Shown: positions 8,879 to 17,660 of the stretch, one piece after another
Layout of the letters: each line of letters starts with the position of its first letter
How positions within the stretch are numbered: position 1 is the first letter of the stretch
NCBI GenBank assembly: GCA_028278205.1
Contig: JANQES010000142.1
Span: forward strand, 1-58,519
Direction of reading: 5' to 3'
Length of the DNA: 58,519 nucleotides
DNA from: Rhodothermales bacterium
GTDB taxonomy: Bacteria > Bacteroidota > Rhodothermia > Rhodothermales > Bin80
Notes under the pieces: model-generated
Told to the model about the DNA's origin: nothing
What the model saw: the letters and a program-made list of their open reading frames with translations, nothing else
The model's database searches: none
Program-made: the position numbers and the translations under genes

Positions 8879-8905
8879 GTAAAGTCTTGATCTTTTGGTC
8901 CTTTT

Positions 8906-8971
8906 GGATCAAGCCAAAAGGACAAACAAACGCGATCATACCTCCACGCCTGGATCAAGCCAAAAGGACAA
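8906..8971 (+). repeat. Two direct copies of a 20-mer
   Basis: GGATCAAGCCAAAAGGACAA occurs at 8906-8925 and again at 8952-8971. The first copy is preceded by CTTTTGGTCCTTTTGG, its partial inverse. The remaining bases to 9054 contain no recognisable gene. Confidence 0.7.
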
Positions 8972-9054
8972 CAACACAAAAGAATACCACCACGCCGGGA
9001 TCAAAAGAGACCTCGGAAGCACAAGCAACCCTTCAGAATAAAAAGCAGTACGCG

Positions 9055-10791
9055 CTAAAAGAGATTCATAAAACTCAGGCGCACGATGAAATTGCCTTTG
9101 GCGTCTCCTTCAGCGCGGCGAATGGCGCGCATATAGCCGGCTTCAAACCTGGCTACGACAATCAAAAGCTGGATGCCTGCGCCGGCGGCCACGCGGGTGC
9201 GGTTTCGCACAAGGTCGTCGGCATCGAGCCGCATGACGTCGAACATAAACAGGGGCCGAATAGCGTACAGGTTGGCATAGTCGGCGATGTAATCGACCGG
9301 CCTCTGAATCTGCTTCATGATCTCTTTAGCGCGCGCCTCGGCTTTTTCCCGCGAAAGGCCCTGACTTTGTAGTTCGACGACCAGAAAACTTTCTCCGGAT
9401 TGCACCTGCCTCTTGAGCAGTTCATTGAGCGTGAGATTCGGCGCTACCTCGACCTTGGGAATCAGCGGGCGCGAGAGGGCCTTGATGGGAAGGCTCACGT
9501 CCAGGTTCACGTGCCAGTAGGAGGTGCCGCCGCGTCCGAGGCCGGCGGCTGTACGCACGTCGGCCTGGCGCGTGCCGGTGCTACGCAGCAGCGGACCAGC
9601 CGGGAAAGCCGTAAATGTTTGCGAATCGGTTGCGTCGTTGAGGAAGTTGCCGAGTTCGTTGCCGCCGAAGAAGCGGGCATAATCCGGCGTATCGTCCGAG
9701 GCGGTGCCGGCGCCCACGAGCAGTTCCAGGCCGATGGTCTGGTTGAGGGTGATCGGGATTTCATTGGCATAGCCAAGGGTGGCCGCGATGCGCCGGTACG
9801 CGCCGGCATCTTCTTTAGGATCGGCGTAGTTGCCCCAGAGCGCCAGCCGGGTAAAGCCGCCGCCGATGCGCCCGCTGAAGATCACCCGGCCGTCGAAGAT
9901 CTGCTCGTCCAGATCCATCATGGCCGCGTCCGCGGCGCCGGGCACGAAGTCGTTAGAGGATGACGCGAAGGACCCGCCGAGATCGATGTGCGAGAGCGCG
10001 CCCCGCGAGGGTTGCAAGCCCAGGCTGCCGCTGACGCTCAAGGCCTCTCGGGTCAACTGGCCGGCAGCGCGTGGATCTTCCGTGGCGCTGTAGGTCCCCT
10101 CCAGTTGCGCCGACGTGAAGATCTTCAACGGGCGGAGCAACTTGAACCCGAAGCTGACATCGCCCGCATAGAACGACTGGTCGAGCGATTTTTGCCCATT
10201 GGCCTTCAGCGTCAACGCCGTGTTGGTTGTCAGTTTTGCCAGATCCACGTCGATGCCGCCGGTCAGCGAAACGCCGTATTCGCGGTCCGTATTGGCGTCG
10301 ATGGTTGGCTTCAAGGTGGTCAGCCGGGGCGGGCTGGCGTCCTGCACGGTAGCTTTGTTTGAGCGCGGCAAGGCCAGCAGGTTCTCGGCGATGTTCCCCA
10401 TCCCGAGTCGCAGGGTGAACGGACGGACGATGACGTCCGCCGAGTCTTGCCCTACAGCCCGCACACAGGAATCGACGTACGTCACCGCAAAGCGCGCATT
10501 GCTCTGAAGCCCGTCCGAGCTTAAGGCCTGGGAAACGGCGGTGTTGGTTCTGGCGATGTCGCCTTGTGCAATCGTCTGGCCGGGTCGAAGGGGCAGCGGC
10601 TCAGACGGCACCGCGCCCCACCGCGTCACCACCTTTACCTCGCGGACCGTCCGGCCCAGGGTCTGCGCATTATCCAGACACCCGGCCCCCTGGCCCCACG
10701 CCGCCGGCGCCGGGCCAAGGGCCGCTACAAAAAACAGGCAGACAACACCGAGGCCGCCAGAAGAGACCCTGCGTGTCTGTGTGGATTTCAT
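9055..10791 (-). CDS. Predicted outer-membrane beta-barrel protein
   Basis: The product has 578 residues. A signal peptide (GVVCLFFVAALGPAPAAWGQ) is followed by a domain of about 100 residues (VREVKVVTRWGAVPSEPLPL ... QALSSDG) that reads like a POTRA-type or surface-antigen N-terminus. A long alternating hydrophobic/polar region follows, rich in Gly and aromatics, ending in FIVRLSFMNLF. A terminal Phe is typical of outer-membrane barrels. A helical insert (GLSREKAEARAKEIMKQIQR) lies near residue 480. I cannot place it in a named family with confidence. It is the second gene of a two-gene unit, starting 2 bases after the upstream stop, so translation is probably coupled. Confidence 0.7.
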   Translation of the reverse strand: MKSTQTRRVSSGGLGVVCLFFVAALGPAPAAWGQGAGCLDNAQTLGRTVREVKVVTRWGAVPSEPLPLRPGQTIAQGDIARTNTAVSQALSSDGLQSNARFAVTYVDSCVRAVGQDSADVIVRPFTLRLGMGNIAENLLALPRSNKATVQDASPPRLTTLKPTIDANTDREYGVSLTGGIDVDLAKLTTNTALTLKANGQKSLDQSFYAGDVSFGFKLLRPLKIFTSAQLEGTYSATEDPRAAGQLTREALSVSGSLGLQPSRGALSHIDLGGSFASSSNDFVPGAADAAMMDLDEQIFDGRVIFSGRIGGGFTRLALWGNYADPKEDAGAYRRIAATLGYANEIPITLNQTIGLELLVGAGTASDDTPDYARFFGGNELGNFLNDATDSQTFTAFPAGPLLRSTGTRQADVRTAAGLGRGGTSYWHVNLDVSLPIKALSRPLIPKVEVAPNLTLNELLKRQVQSGESFLVVELQSQGLSREKAEARAKEIMKQIQRPVDYIADYANLYAIRPLFMFDVMRLDADDLVRNRTRVAAGAGIQLLIVVARFEAGYMRAIRRAEGDAKGNFIVRLSFMNLF

Positions 10792-10793
10792 GG

Positions 10794-11207
10794 TTATAGA
10801 TCGACTGTGGTGACTTTTTTCATGGCATTCCGCAGCTTCGTCTTTTGCGCCGTCGACGGGGCCTCGACGCCTTCGATATCCTTGGCTGCCGGGAAAACAT
10901 CGTTCACGAGCGTGTCTGCCTGGTTGACACTGACGCCGTTTTCCAGGATGGATTGCACGCCCTGTTGCTCTTGCGGGGCCCCCGCCGTAAAGGAGACATG
11001 GACGATCTGGTCGAACTGCCCTTCGTCATTCTTTTTGAAAAGGTCGAAGACCAGCTTCCAGATGGCGTCGTTGTTTTTGGAGCAATCCTTCTCGACGAAC
11101 ACTTCGAACTTAAACCCGGCCTCCGGGCTGAAAACCATTACGTTGAGGGTGAAAGGGCGGCACCTTTTCGCGCCGACGGCTACGACGCTTGTCTTTGATT
11201 TGGCCAT
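10794..11207 (-). CDS. Small hypothetical protein upstream of a barrel gene
   Basis: This is a 137-residue soluble protein of unknown family. A strong AAGGAG site lies before the ATG. There is no signal peptide. A beta-rich first half (CRPFTLNVMVFSPEAGFKFEVF) contains a cysteine pair, and a helical, Lys-rich tail (STAQKTKLRNAMKKV) ends the protein. Its tight spacing to the downstream barrel gene suggests a shared function, but nothing in the sequence shows what it is. Confidence 0.65.
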   Translation of the reverse strand: MAKSKTSVVAVGAKRCRPFTLNVMVFSPEAGFKFEVFVEKDCSKNNDAIWKLVFDLFKKNDEGQFDQIVHVSFTAGAPQEQQGVQSILENGVSVNQADTLVNDVFPAAKDIEGVEAPSTAQKTKLRNAMKKVTTVDL

Positions 11208-11499
11208 AACACTAGCTCCTTGTTTTGATGAAGAGTAGATGGGTTCAGAGAAGGGCTGGGAACCCTCCCCTAATCTAATATGCGATAAAAACTATTCAAT
11301 GACCTCATGTACCGAATGAAAACGGCAAGCAGGGGGCGTCTACTTCGAAAGAATAATCAGCAAGGCGCACCGGGAACGGCATAAAGTTTGTCGTTGGGCA
11401 CCGCGTTACGTGTGGGTTGACGAGAGAGGGTGTTTTAGCCCACACATCCTGATAACGAGTGATGGGGACAGGAATTTTTTTCCTGCATGAAGAGCATCG

Positions 11500-13635
11500 A
11501 TGAAATTTACGCGTGACGGATCCGGTCTGAAGAGGGGGAGGCGGTCTCGGCGGGCGCAAGAACAGCGCCTCGGAGAATTCGAGACCTTTTTTAACCTGTC
11601 CGTAGACCTGCTTTGCATTGCAGGCGCCGACGGCTATTTCCGGCGGCTCAACCCGGCCTGGCACAAAACCCTCGGCTACACCGACGACGAACTGCGGGCC
11701 CGCCCTTTCATCGAATTCATCCATCCCGACGACCGCCACGCCACGCTCGCCGAAGTCGAAAAACTGGCTGTCGGCGCCTCCCCCATCGATTTTATCAACC
11801 GGTATCAGTGCAAGAACGGATCGTACCGGTGGCTTTCCTGGACGGCCAAGCCCGCCCCCGACGGCCTAATCTACGGCATCGCGCGGGACATCACCCAGAG
11901 CCGGATGGCCGAAGAGGCCCTCAAAGAGAGCGAACGCCGCTACCGCACCCTCGCCGAGCGCAAACGGGCCGAAGAAGCGCTGCGCCGGCAAACGCTGCTG
12001 CTCAAACGCGCCGAAGAACTCGCCCACGTCGGCCACTGGCGCATCACGATGCCGGAAGGACGGCTGGAATGGTCCGACGAAGTGTACCGCATCCACGGCA
12101 TCGATCCCGGCGATTTTGAGCTAACCGTCGAGAACGCCATCAACGCCTATCATCCGGAAGATCGAAAGCGGGTCGAGGAATCGGTGAAGGAGGCCGTCGA
12201 GGCGGGCAAAGATTTTGAGTTTGAATTGCGCATCATCCGAGGCGACGGCGCCATTCGCAATGTGATGGCGCGGGGCGAGTGTACGTTAGACGAGCACGGC
12301 ATGGTCAGCTCGGTCTTCGGTGTGTTCATGGATATCACCGAGCGCAAGGGGGCCGAAGAGGTGCTCAAACAGGCCAAAGAAACCGCCGAAGCCGCCGCCC
12401 GCGCGCGAAGCCAGTTCCTGGCGAACATGAGTCATGAGATCCGCACGCCCATGAACGGCGTCATCGGCATGACCAGCCTGCTGCTCAACACCGACCTGTC
12501 GACCGAACAACGCGAGTACGTCGAAGTCGTCCGCTCCAGCGGCGATGCGCTGTTGACGATCATCAACGACATTCTTGATTTTTCGAAGATCGAGGCGGGT
12601 CGTATCGAACTCGAAGAGCATCCGTTCGATCTGCGTGCCTGCGTCTCCGACGCCGTCGATCTGCTGGCGAAGGCAGCCCGAGAAAAAGACCTCCGCCTGG
12701 CCTGCCTCGTCGATCCGGACGTGCCTTCGATGCTGGTGACGGACTCGACGCGGCTGCGTCAGATCATTGTCAATCTCGTCTCGAACGCAGTCAAGTTCAC
12801 TGCCCAGGGCGAGGTGACTGTCTCGGTGCGCGCCGAACGCGGCGAGGGCGGTGTCTACCGGCTGGGTGTTTCGGTCTGCGACACGGGCATCGGGATCGCG
12901 CCGGCGCAGCTAGACCGATTGTTTCAGCCGTTCGTCCAGGGCGATGCTTCGACGACGCGTCGGTACGGGGGCACGGGGTTGGGCCTGTCGATCTGCAAGA
13001 AGCTCTGCCAGTTGCTCGGCGGCGACATCGGCGTCGAGAGCGAGGTAGGCGTCGGATCCACCTTTCATTTCAGCATCACCGCCCGCGCAGTCGAAGAGGC
13101 CGAGGCGCCTGCGTCTGATGCCGCCATGCCTCTCGCGGAAGACGCGCCGCCCACGCCCGGGCAGAACGCGCCGGAGGCCGGGGCTTTGCACATTTTGCTG
13201 GCCGAAGACAACGTGGTCAACCAGAAAGTGGCCCTCCGCATGTTGGAACGCCTCGGCTACCGCGCCGACGTGGCGTCGAATGGTCGCGAGGCCGTCGAGG
13301 CGCTCTATCGCCAGCGCTACGACGTGGTTTTGATGGACGTGCAGATGCCGCAGATGGACGGCCTCGAAGTCACCGGGTGCGTCCGCGCCGAGTTGCCTGC
13401 CGAGCGCCAGCCCTACATCGTCGCGCTGACGGCCAACGCCATGAAAGGCGACCGCGAACGCTGCCTCGAAGCCGGCATGGACGATTACCTGAGCAAGCCC
13501 GTCAAGCTAGACGCGCTCCGCGAAGCGTTGGGCCGGTTCCGGACGGCCTCCGGCAGCGCCGCCCCAGACGCCCCGCCCATCACTCACGCTCGCCCATCGA
13601 CACCGGCGCCGCGTTGCCAACGTAGCGCTCCATGA
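11500..13635 (+). CDS. Hybrid sensor histidine kinase (PAS-PAS-HisKA-HATPase-REC)
   Basis: This is a 711-residue soluble hybrid kinase. The first PAS domain spans about residues 25-145 (FFNLSVDLLCIAGADGYFRRLNP). A second PAS/PAC spans about 165-285 (HWRITMPEGRLEWSDEVYRI, then FGVFMDITERK). The HisKA H-box is NMSHEIRTPMNG, with the phosphorylated His near residue 312. HATPase boxes are visible as NLVSNAVKF, DTGIGI and GGTGLGLSI. The C-terminal receiver (about 560-685) has its phospho-Asp near 613 in VVLMDVQMPQMDG and the conserved Lys in YLSKPV. No membrane segment is present, so it senses a cytoplasmic signal. No cognate response regulator is adjacent, and phosphate probably moves to an HPt protein encoded elsewhere. 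Confidence 0.93.
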   Translation: MKFTRDGSGLKRGRRSRRAQEQRLGEFETFFNLSVDLLCIAGADGYFRRLNPAWHKTLGYTDDELRARPFIEFIHPDDRHATLAEVEKLAVGASPIDFINRYQCKNGSYRWLSWTAKPAPDGLIYGIARDITQSRMAEEALKESERRYRTLAERKRAEEALRRQTLLLKRAEELAHVGHWRITMPEGRLEWSDEVYRIHGIDPGDFELTVENAINAYHPEDRKRVEESVKEAVEAGKDFEFELRIIRGDGAIRNVMARGECTLDEHGMVSSVFGVFMDITERKGAEEVLKQAKETAEAAARARSQFLANMSHEIRTPMNGVIGMTSLLLNTDLSTEQREYVEVVRSSGDALLTIINDILDFSKIEAGRIELEEHPFDLRACVSDAVDLLAKAAREKDLRLACLVDPDVPSMLVTDSTRLRQIIVNLVSNAVKFTAQGEVTVSVRAERGEGGVYRLGVSVCDTGIGIAPAQLDRLFQPFVQGDASTTRRYGGTGLGLSICKKLCQLLGGDIGVESEVGVGSTFHFSITARAVEEAEAPASDAAMPLAEDAPPTPGQNAPEAGALHILLAEDNVVNQKVALRMLERLGYRADVASNGREAVEALYRQRYDVVLMDVQMPQMDGLEVTGCVRAELPAERQPYIVALTANAMKGDRERCLEAGMDDYLSKPVKLDALREALGRFRTASGSAAPDAPPITHARPSTPAPRCQRSAP

Positions 13636-13656
13636 ACTCGCCGGTTTATGGTGTGA

Positions 13657-14079
13657 TCAGCCCGGCACCTGAAACAGGCCGGCTTCAAGCAGCAGCGCTC
13701 GTTCTGTAAGACGATCCGGATGATTGAGGCGCAACAGTTTGATTGTCACTCGACCTCTCGCGGTGAGCGGCTCGAAACGAGCACCGTCCAGTTGAAAATG
13801 ATCGGACCAGCGATCATTTCGTGGATGAAAGAGCGGGATCAAATCGCCGGTTTCCGGATCGAGCGATGCCAGATCGCTGCCTTTGTGTTTATTGCAAAGC
13901 GTGCAAGATAAAGCCAGATTATCCGCCTCGGTTGGGCCGCCGTGCTTCCGGGCAATTATGTGATCGAGTTCATACGGGGCGAAAGCAACTGAATCCGGCA
14001 TGAGACAATATTCACAACGTCTACCGGCGCGCTCATAGACCTGACGGCGCAACGCGGAAGAGACGTAGCTGCTGCTCAT
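13657..14079 (-). CDS. HNH endonuclease
   Basis: This is a 140-residue HNH nuclease. CEYC at the N-terminus and CTLCN later form the structural zinc site. The HNH core is YELDHIIARKHGG, then the Asn in ADNLALSC, then NKHKGSD. The C-terminal third (LFHPRNDRWSDHFQLDGARF ... TERALLLEAG) matches the stand-alone HNH group often found in cyanobacteria and Chloroflexi. There is no specificity domain. The gene begins 6 bases after the stop of a small helical protein and is therefore co-transcribed with it. It could be a selfish or toxin-like nuclease with its partner as regulator; that is inference. Confidence 0.88.
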   Translation of the reverse strand: MSSSYVSSALRRQVYERAGRRCEYCLMPDSVAFAPYELDHIIARKHGGPTEADNLALSCTLCNKHKGSDLASLDPETGDLIPLFHPRNDRWSDHFQLDGARFEPLTARGRVTIKLLRLNHPDRLTERALLLEAGLFQVPG

Positions 14080-14085
14080 CGATTC

Positions 14086-14433
14086 TTACGCCGCTTTCAG
14101 TTTTTGATGCGCCTTCGCTTTGGCAATCCGGATGAGGTGTTCCAGGTATTGATACCGATCCCACTCCCGTTCTTCTATCGGGGAAAGCCCTTCAGTGCGG
14201 TTTTTTTCCAGAAGCGCTTCAATCCGGGCTTGCAATGCTTCCGAGGGCCGTAATGCCAGGATCTCTTCGGGCGTGGGTAACGAAGCCAGGCGTTCGAGTA
14301 CGTCGGTGAAGCCTTCGAAGCCCGCGTCGGGATCAGCCTGGAATTCACGCAGGCCCAGTTCCAGGATATAGGGAAGGTGCTCCGGGTCCAGATGGGCCGC
14401 TAACTCTTCCGGGATGTTCAGGGTGATCTTCAT
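14086..14433 (-). CDS. Small helical partner of the HNH nuclease
   Basis: The start at 14433 gives a 115-residue protein beginning MKITLNIPEELAAHL, a ribbon-helix-like or antitoxin-like opening. The longer upstream frame overlaps the preceding gene and is not needed. The C-terminal part is helical and charged, with LRPSEALQARIEALLEKNR, then LSPIEEREWDRYQYLEHLIR. Small proteins with this pattern are often encoded just before an HNH nuclease, so a two-gene cassette is likely. DNA-binding or antitoxin function is an inference from the pairing and is not shown by a diagnostic motif. Confidence 0.75.
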   Translation of the reverse strand: MKITLNIPEELAAHLDPEHLPYILELGLREFQADPDAGFEGFTDVLERLASLPTPEEILALRPSEALQARIEALLEKNRTEGLSPIEEREWDRYQYLEHLIRIAKAKAHQKLKAA

Positions 14434-14516
14434 GATGCATCGACGGAAAATCCGAACGCGATGGCCTGTTTCAAAAACCCTACGCCTGAAAAAGAGGGCA
14501 TGTTTCGGGTTGCTGA

Positions 14517-16829
14517 TCACCGGCTGCCGCTGCTGGAGAGTGGCGCCGCGTCGCCAACGTAGCGCTCCATGAACTCGTAGATGCGCAGCAGCCGGTCGAT
14601 GCGTTGTTTGGGGTCGCCGGAGCGGGAGAGGTCGTGGCTGGCGTTGGGGTAGCGGACGTACTCGACGGGGCGGTCGAGCGCCTTCAGGCTCTTGTACAGC
14701 ATCTCACTCTGGATGACGCCCGTGCGCAAGTCGTTGTCGCCGTGCATGATCAAGAGCGGCGTCCGAATCTGATCGACGTAAGCCTGCGGCGAGTTGTAGT
14801 CGAGGATGTCTCCGGCTTCCCACGGATAGCCGCCGAAATGGTTGGGCACCAGTCGCCAGGCACGGCCTTCGCCGAAGAACGTCGAAAGGTCGTAGACGCC
14901 GCGTTGGGCCACGGCGGCTTTGAAGCGATGATCGTGCCCGACGATCCAGGCCGTGAGGTAGCCGGCATAGGAGCCGCCGGTAACCACCTGCCTGTTCGGA
15001 TCGATCCAGCGTTGCCTGCGCGCGGCTTCGGTAGCCACGGCCAGCACGTCGCTGCCCGGCCCGTCGCCCCAGTCCTGGTAGTTGGCTTTTTTGTAGGCGT
15101 GGCCGTAGCCGCCCGAGCCGCGCGGGTTGCTAAAGACGATGCCGTAGCCCTGCGCCGCCATCATCTGAAACTCGTGCCACATCGTCGCCTCGCCCGGTCC
15201 CCACATCGACGACGGGCCGCCGTGGATCTCCACGAGCAGCGGGTAGGTGCGGGTTCGCTGCTGGAAGGTGGGCTTCATCACCCAGTAGGGAATGCGCAAC
15301 GTATCGCGGCGGAGCGTGAAGGCCTCCGGCACGCTGAGGCGTTTAGCGCGCAGCCACGACGCGTTGTGCTCGGTCAGCCGCTGCTGCTGCCTGAACTCCA
15401 TGGTCGAGGTGTAGAGTTCGTAAGGATTCAAGACCTCGGTGAGCACGTAATAGGCCGTCGCGGCGGTGATGTCGTAGCTGCGGATGCCTTGCTCGGTGCT
15501 GGTGAGGCGCTCGACGCGAAGGCCGCGCCGGATGATCTCGCCACGCCGGAACGAATCGCGGGCCAGCACGAGGCTATCGGCCACGAGGCTGTCGGCCAGC
15601 GCGAGCGAGTCGGCCCGGGCCTGTTCTTCGGGCGTGACGGTAGGCAGCGCCGGTTTGCCTTCGTTGACGGCCAGCCGAAACAGCGGCACGCCGCCTTCAG
15701 AGGCTGCCGTGAAATAGATGAACCAGTTGTCGTGCGACCAGTGCGGGTTCGAGAGCGACCGGTCGAAGCCGAACGTGAGAATCTCAGGCGGCGTGCGCCC
15801 GTCGAGGGCGAAGAGGCCCAGTTCGGTCTGGGCGTAGCCGGGGTCGTCGAGGTCGCGGGCCAGGAACGAGATCACGTTGCCGTCGGGCGAGATCTGGGGA
15901 TCGGAGAGGCTGTAGCCGCTGATGTCGAGCAGGCGCTGGATGCGGTCTTCGTCGACGAGGTAGAGGTCGCGGTCGCGTTCGCGGTCGGGATGGCCGGCGT
16001 CTTCGGGGTAGCCGCTGAAGAGCAGTTGATGGCTGTCGGGCAACCAGGTGCCGCCGCTGAACGAATAATAGCCGCGTGTGATCATCACCGGCGCGGCGCC
16101 CTCGTCCTCGACGTCGAGCACGAAGTAGTGGCGGAATTCAGGGTGCGGCGTGAGGGCGGTTTCGCCTTGCAGGTTGATTCGAGTAAAGACGCGGGGGTTG
16201 CCTTCTTCCCGGTTCTTGTTGAGCCACGCCCGGACCTCATCCAGCGATCCATCGGGCCGGGCCTGGGCGCGCTCGGCGTCGCCGCGCCTCCGTCCGGGCC
16301 GCGCCTCCGACCACGACGGCGGCCCCTGAGACATCGCGTCGAGATCGTCTTTCGAGAGCGTGGTGAAAAAAAGCAGCCGCTTGCCGTTGGGCGACCAGTT
16401 TGGCCCGCTGGCGCCGTGTTCGAAGTCGGTCAGTTGTTGCGCTTCGCCGCCGTAGACCGAGATCGTAAAGATCTGCGGTTTGCCGTCGACCGGGCGGATG
16501 AAGGCGAGGCGGTCGCCGTCGGGGTGCCAGGCCGGCTGCGAGGCGCCGCGTTCGTCGAAGGTCAACTGGCGCGGTTCGTTCGAAGCGTGCACGGGAATGA
16601 CCCAGAGTTGCGAGCGGTAGGTGTACTCGCCCTTCTCATTCGGCTTCTCGACGACAGACCGGGCCATGTAGGCGACGAAGCGCCCGTCCGGCGAGGCTGT
16701 CACCGAGCCGAGTTGCTGAATCTTGAGCAAGTCTGTCACGGTGATCGGCTCGGTGCCCTGCTGGGCCTGAGCAATCCCGACCATGCCCGCCAGCAGCAGA
16801 CCCAACAGCACGCAGCAAAAACGTTTCAT
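14517..16829 (-). CDS. S9 family peptidase (acylaminoacyl/dipeptidyl peptidase type)
   Basis: This is a serine peptidase of the prolyl-oligopeptidase family, about 770 residues. The ATG at 16829 is preferred because it directly begins a signal peptide (MKRFCCVLLGLLLAGMVGIA, QAQQ). The first two thirds form a TolB/WD-like beta-propeller with repeats such as SPDGRFVAYMARS and SPNGKRLLFF. The C-terminal hydrolase domain has the nucleophile in GGSYAGY, the aspartate in MHGDNDLRTG and the histidine in NASHDLS. The oxyanion region HGGPSSMWGPG is present. It should degrade peptides in the periplasm. It is transcribed alone and divergently from the ExbD-like gene, with a GTGAAAC palindrome between. 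Confidence 0.93.
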   Translation of the reverse strand: MKRFCCVLLGLLLAGMVGIAQAQQGTEPITVTDLLKIQQLGSVTASPDGRFVAYMARSVVEKPNEKGEYTYRSQLWVIPVHASNEPRQLTFDERGASQPAWHPDGDRLAFIRPVDGKPQIFTISVYGGEAQQLTDFEHGASGPNWSPNGKRLLFFTTLSKDDLDAMSQGPPSWSEARPGRRRGDAERAQARPDGSLDEVRAWLNKNREEGNPRVFTRINLQGETALTPHPEFRHYFVLDVEDEGAAPVMITRGYYSFSGGTWLPDSHQLLFSGYPEDAGHPDRERDRDLYLVDEDRIQRLLDISGYSLSDPQISPDGNVISFLARDLDDPGYAQTELGLFALDGRTPPEILTFGFDRSLSNPHWSHDNWFIYFTAASEGGVPLFRLAVNEGKPALPTVTPEEQARADSLALADSLVADSLVLARDSFRRGEIIRRGLRVERLTSTEQGIRSYDITAATAYYVLTEVLNPYELYTSTMEFRQQQRLTEHNASWLRAKRLSVPEAFTLRRDTLRIPYWVMKPTFQQRTRTYPLLVEIHGGPSSMWGPGEATMWHEFQMMAAQGYGIVFSNPRGSGGYGHAYKKANYQDWGDGPGSDVLAVATEAARRQRWIDPNRQVVTGGSYAGYLTAWIVGHDHRFKAAVAQRGVYDLSTFFGEGRAWRLVPNHFGGYPWEAGDILDYNSPQAYVDQIRTPLLIMHGDNDLRTGVIQSEMLYKSLKALDRPVEYVRYPNASHDLSRSGDPKQRIDRLLRIYEFMERYVGDAAPLSSSGSR

Positions 16830-16887
16830 GGTTTGAACAACGATTGGATTGGGGAGCGACATCATCGAGCCAATAAACGATAAAAAA

Positions 16888-16968
16888 GTGAAACGTGAAA
16901 CGCGAAATGTGAGGGTGCTTCGCTGAATCGCTTTGCTAAGGGCACCCTCACGTTTTACGTTTCACGCT
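16888..16968. repeat. GTGAAAC-word palindromic element, copy 2
   Basis: The left arm (16888-16919) reads GTGAAAC, GTGAAAC, GCGAAAT, GTGAGGG. The right arm (16940-16968) carries the inverse, CACCCTCACG then TTTTACGTTTCAC. It sits in the divergent gap between the S9 peptidase and ExbD-like genes. Confidence 0.85.
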
Positions 16969-17046
16969 CATTCCCACAGCGACTTGCTGCCGCGCCCGGT
17001 GTCTTACAAGAAATCCCGTCGCGAACCGATTCTCAGAGGATGTGCC

Positions 17047-17592
17047 ATGCGTCTACGCTCCCGAAAAACCCGCCGCCGCGCAGAATTGCCCACCGCCTCG
17101 CTGGCCGACATCGCGTTTTTGTTGCTGATCTTCTTCCTCGTCGCCACGACGATCGACGTCGATACGGGGCTGCGCGCCACGCTGCCGGCGCTCTCCGAGG
17201 TACCGCCGCCGGTCATCAAAGAGCGCAACATGCTCGCCATTCTGGTCAATGCACAGGGCGCCGTGCTCGTCGAAAGAACGCCGATGGTCGTCTCGGATAT
17301 CAGGAATGCAGTCGTCCAACACGTCACCAACGACGGCTTCGATCCGGCCTACGCCGAGACGCCGCGCAAAGCGCTCGTTGCCATAGAAACGGATGCCCAA
17401 ACGCCCTACGGTGTCTACATCGACGTGCTCGACGCCGTCCATCTGGGCTACCGGCAGATCTGGGATGCCGAAGCGCGCCGGCTCGGTTATGCAGACTACG
17501 CCGCCTACACCGCCGCGCGGGCCGAGGGCCAAAAAGACGAGATCCGCGCGCGTTTTCCGATGAATCTGGCGCTTCCGGGAGTGGATGAATGA
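17047..17592 (+). CDS. ExbD/TolR-like biopolymer transport protein
   Basis: This is a 181-residue protein with the ExbD topology: a short basic cytoplasmic tail (RLRSRKTRRRAELPT), one membrane helix (IAFLLLIFFLVATTI) and a periplasmic domain. The functional aspartate at the start of the helix is present in SLADIAFLLLIFF. The start at 17047 follows AGAGGA; upstream reading runs into the repeat element. ExbD works with ExbB to harvest proton motive force for TonB-type systems, but no exbB or tonB is adjacent. The periplasmic part is longer than usual, with a Tyr/Ala-rich segment (YADYAAYTAARAEG). Its TGA overlaps the first word of the next repeat. Confidence 0.85.
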   Translation: MRLRSRKTRRRAELPTASLADIAFLLLIFFLVATTIDVDTGLRATLPALSEVPPPVIKERNMLAILVNAQGAVLVERTPMVVSDIRNAVVQHVTNDGFDPAYAETPRKALVAIETDAQTPYGVYIDVLDAVHLGYRQIWDAEARRLGYADYAAYTAARAEGQKDEIRARFPMNLALPGVDE

Positions 17593-17660
17593 GTGTTTGG
17601 GTGTTATCGTGTTTTAGTTTAATTCCTGCATTCGACACCAAAACACTAAAACACCCAAAA
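17591..17660. repeat. GTGTTATA-word palindromic element, copy 2
   Basis: The left arm (17591-17620) is GAGTGTTTGGGTGTTATCGTG. The right arm (17637-17660) is CACCAAAACACTAAAACACC. It fills the whole space between two co-directional genes: it starts within the ExbD TGA (17590-17592) and ends one base before the next ATG (17661). Confidence 0.87.

Noticed and set aside
14604..16883. Long plus-strand open frame (759 codons) opposite the S9 peptidase
   Set aside because: It is the antisense of a gene with intact catalytic motifs. Its translation is low-complexity Val/Ala/Arg/Gly and matches no domain. Long antisense frames are expected at this GC.
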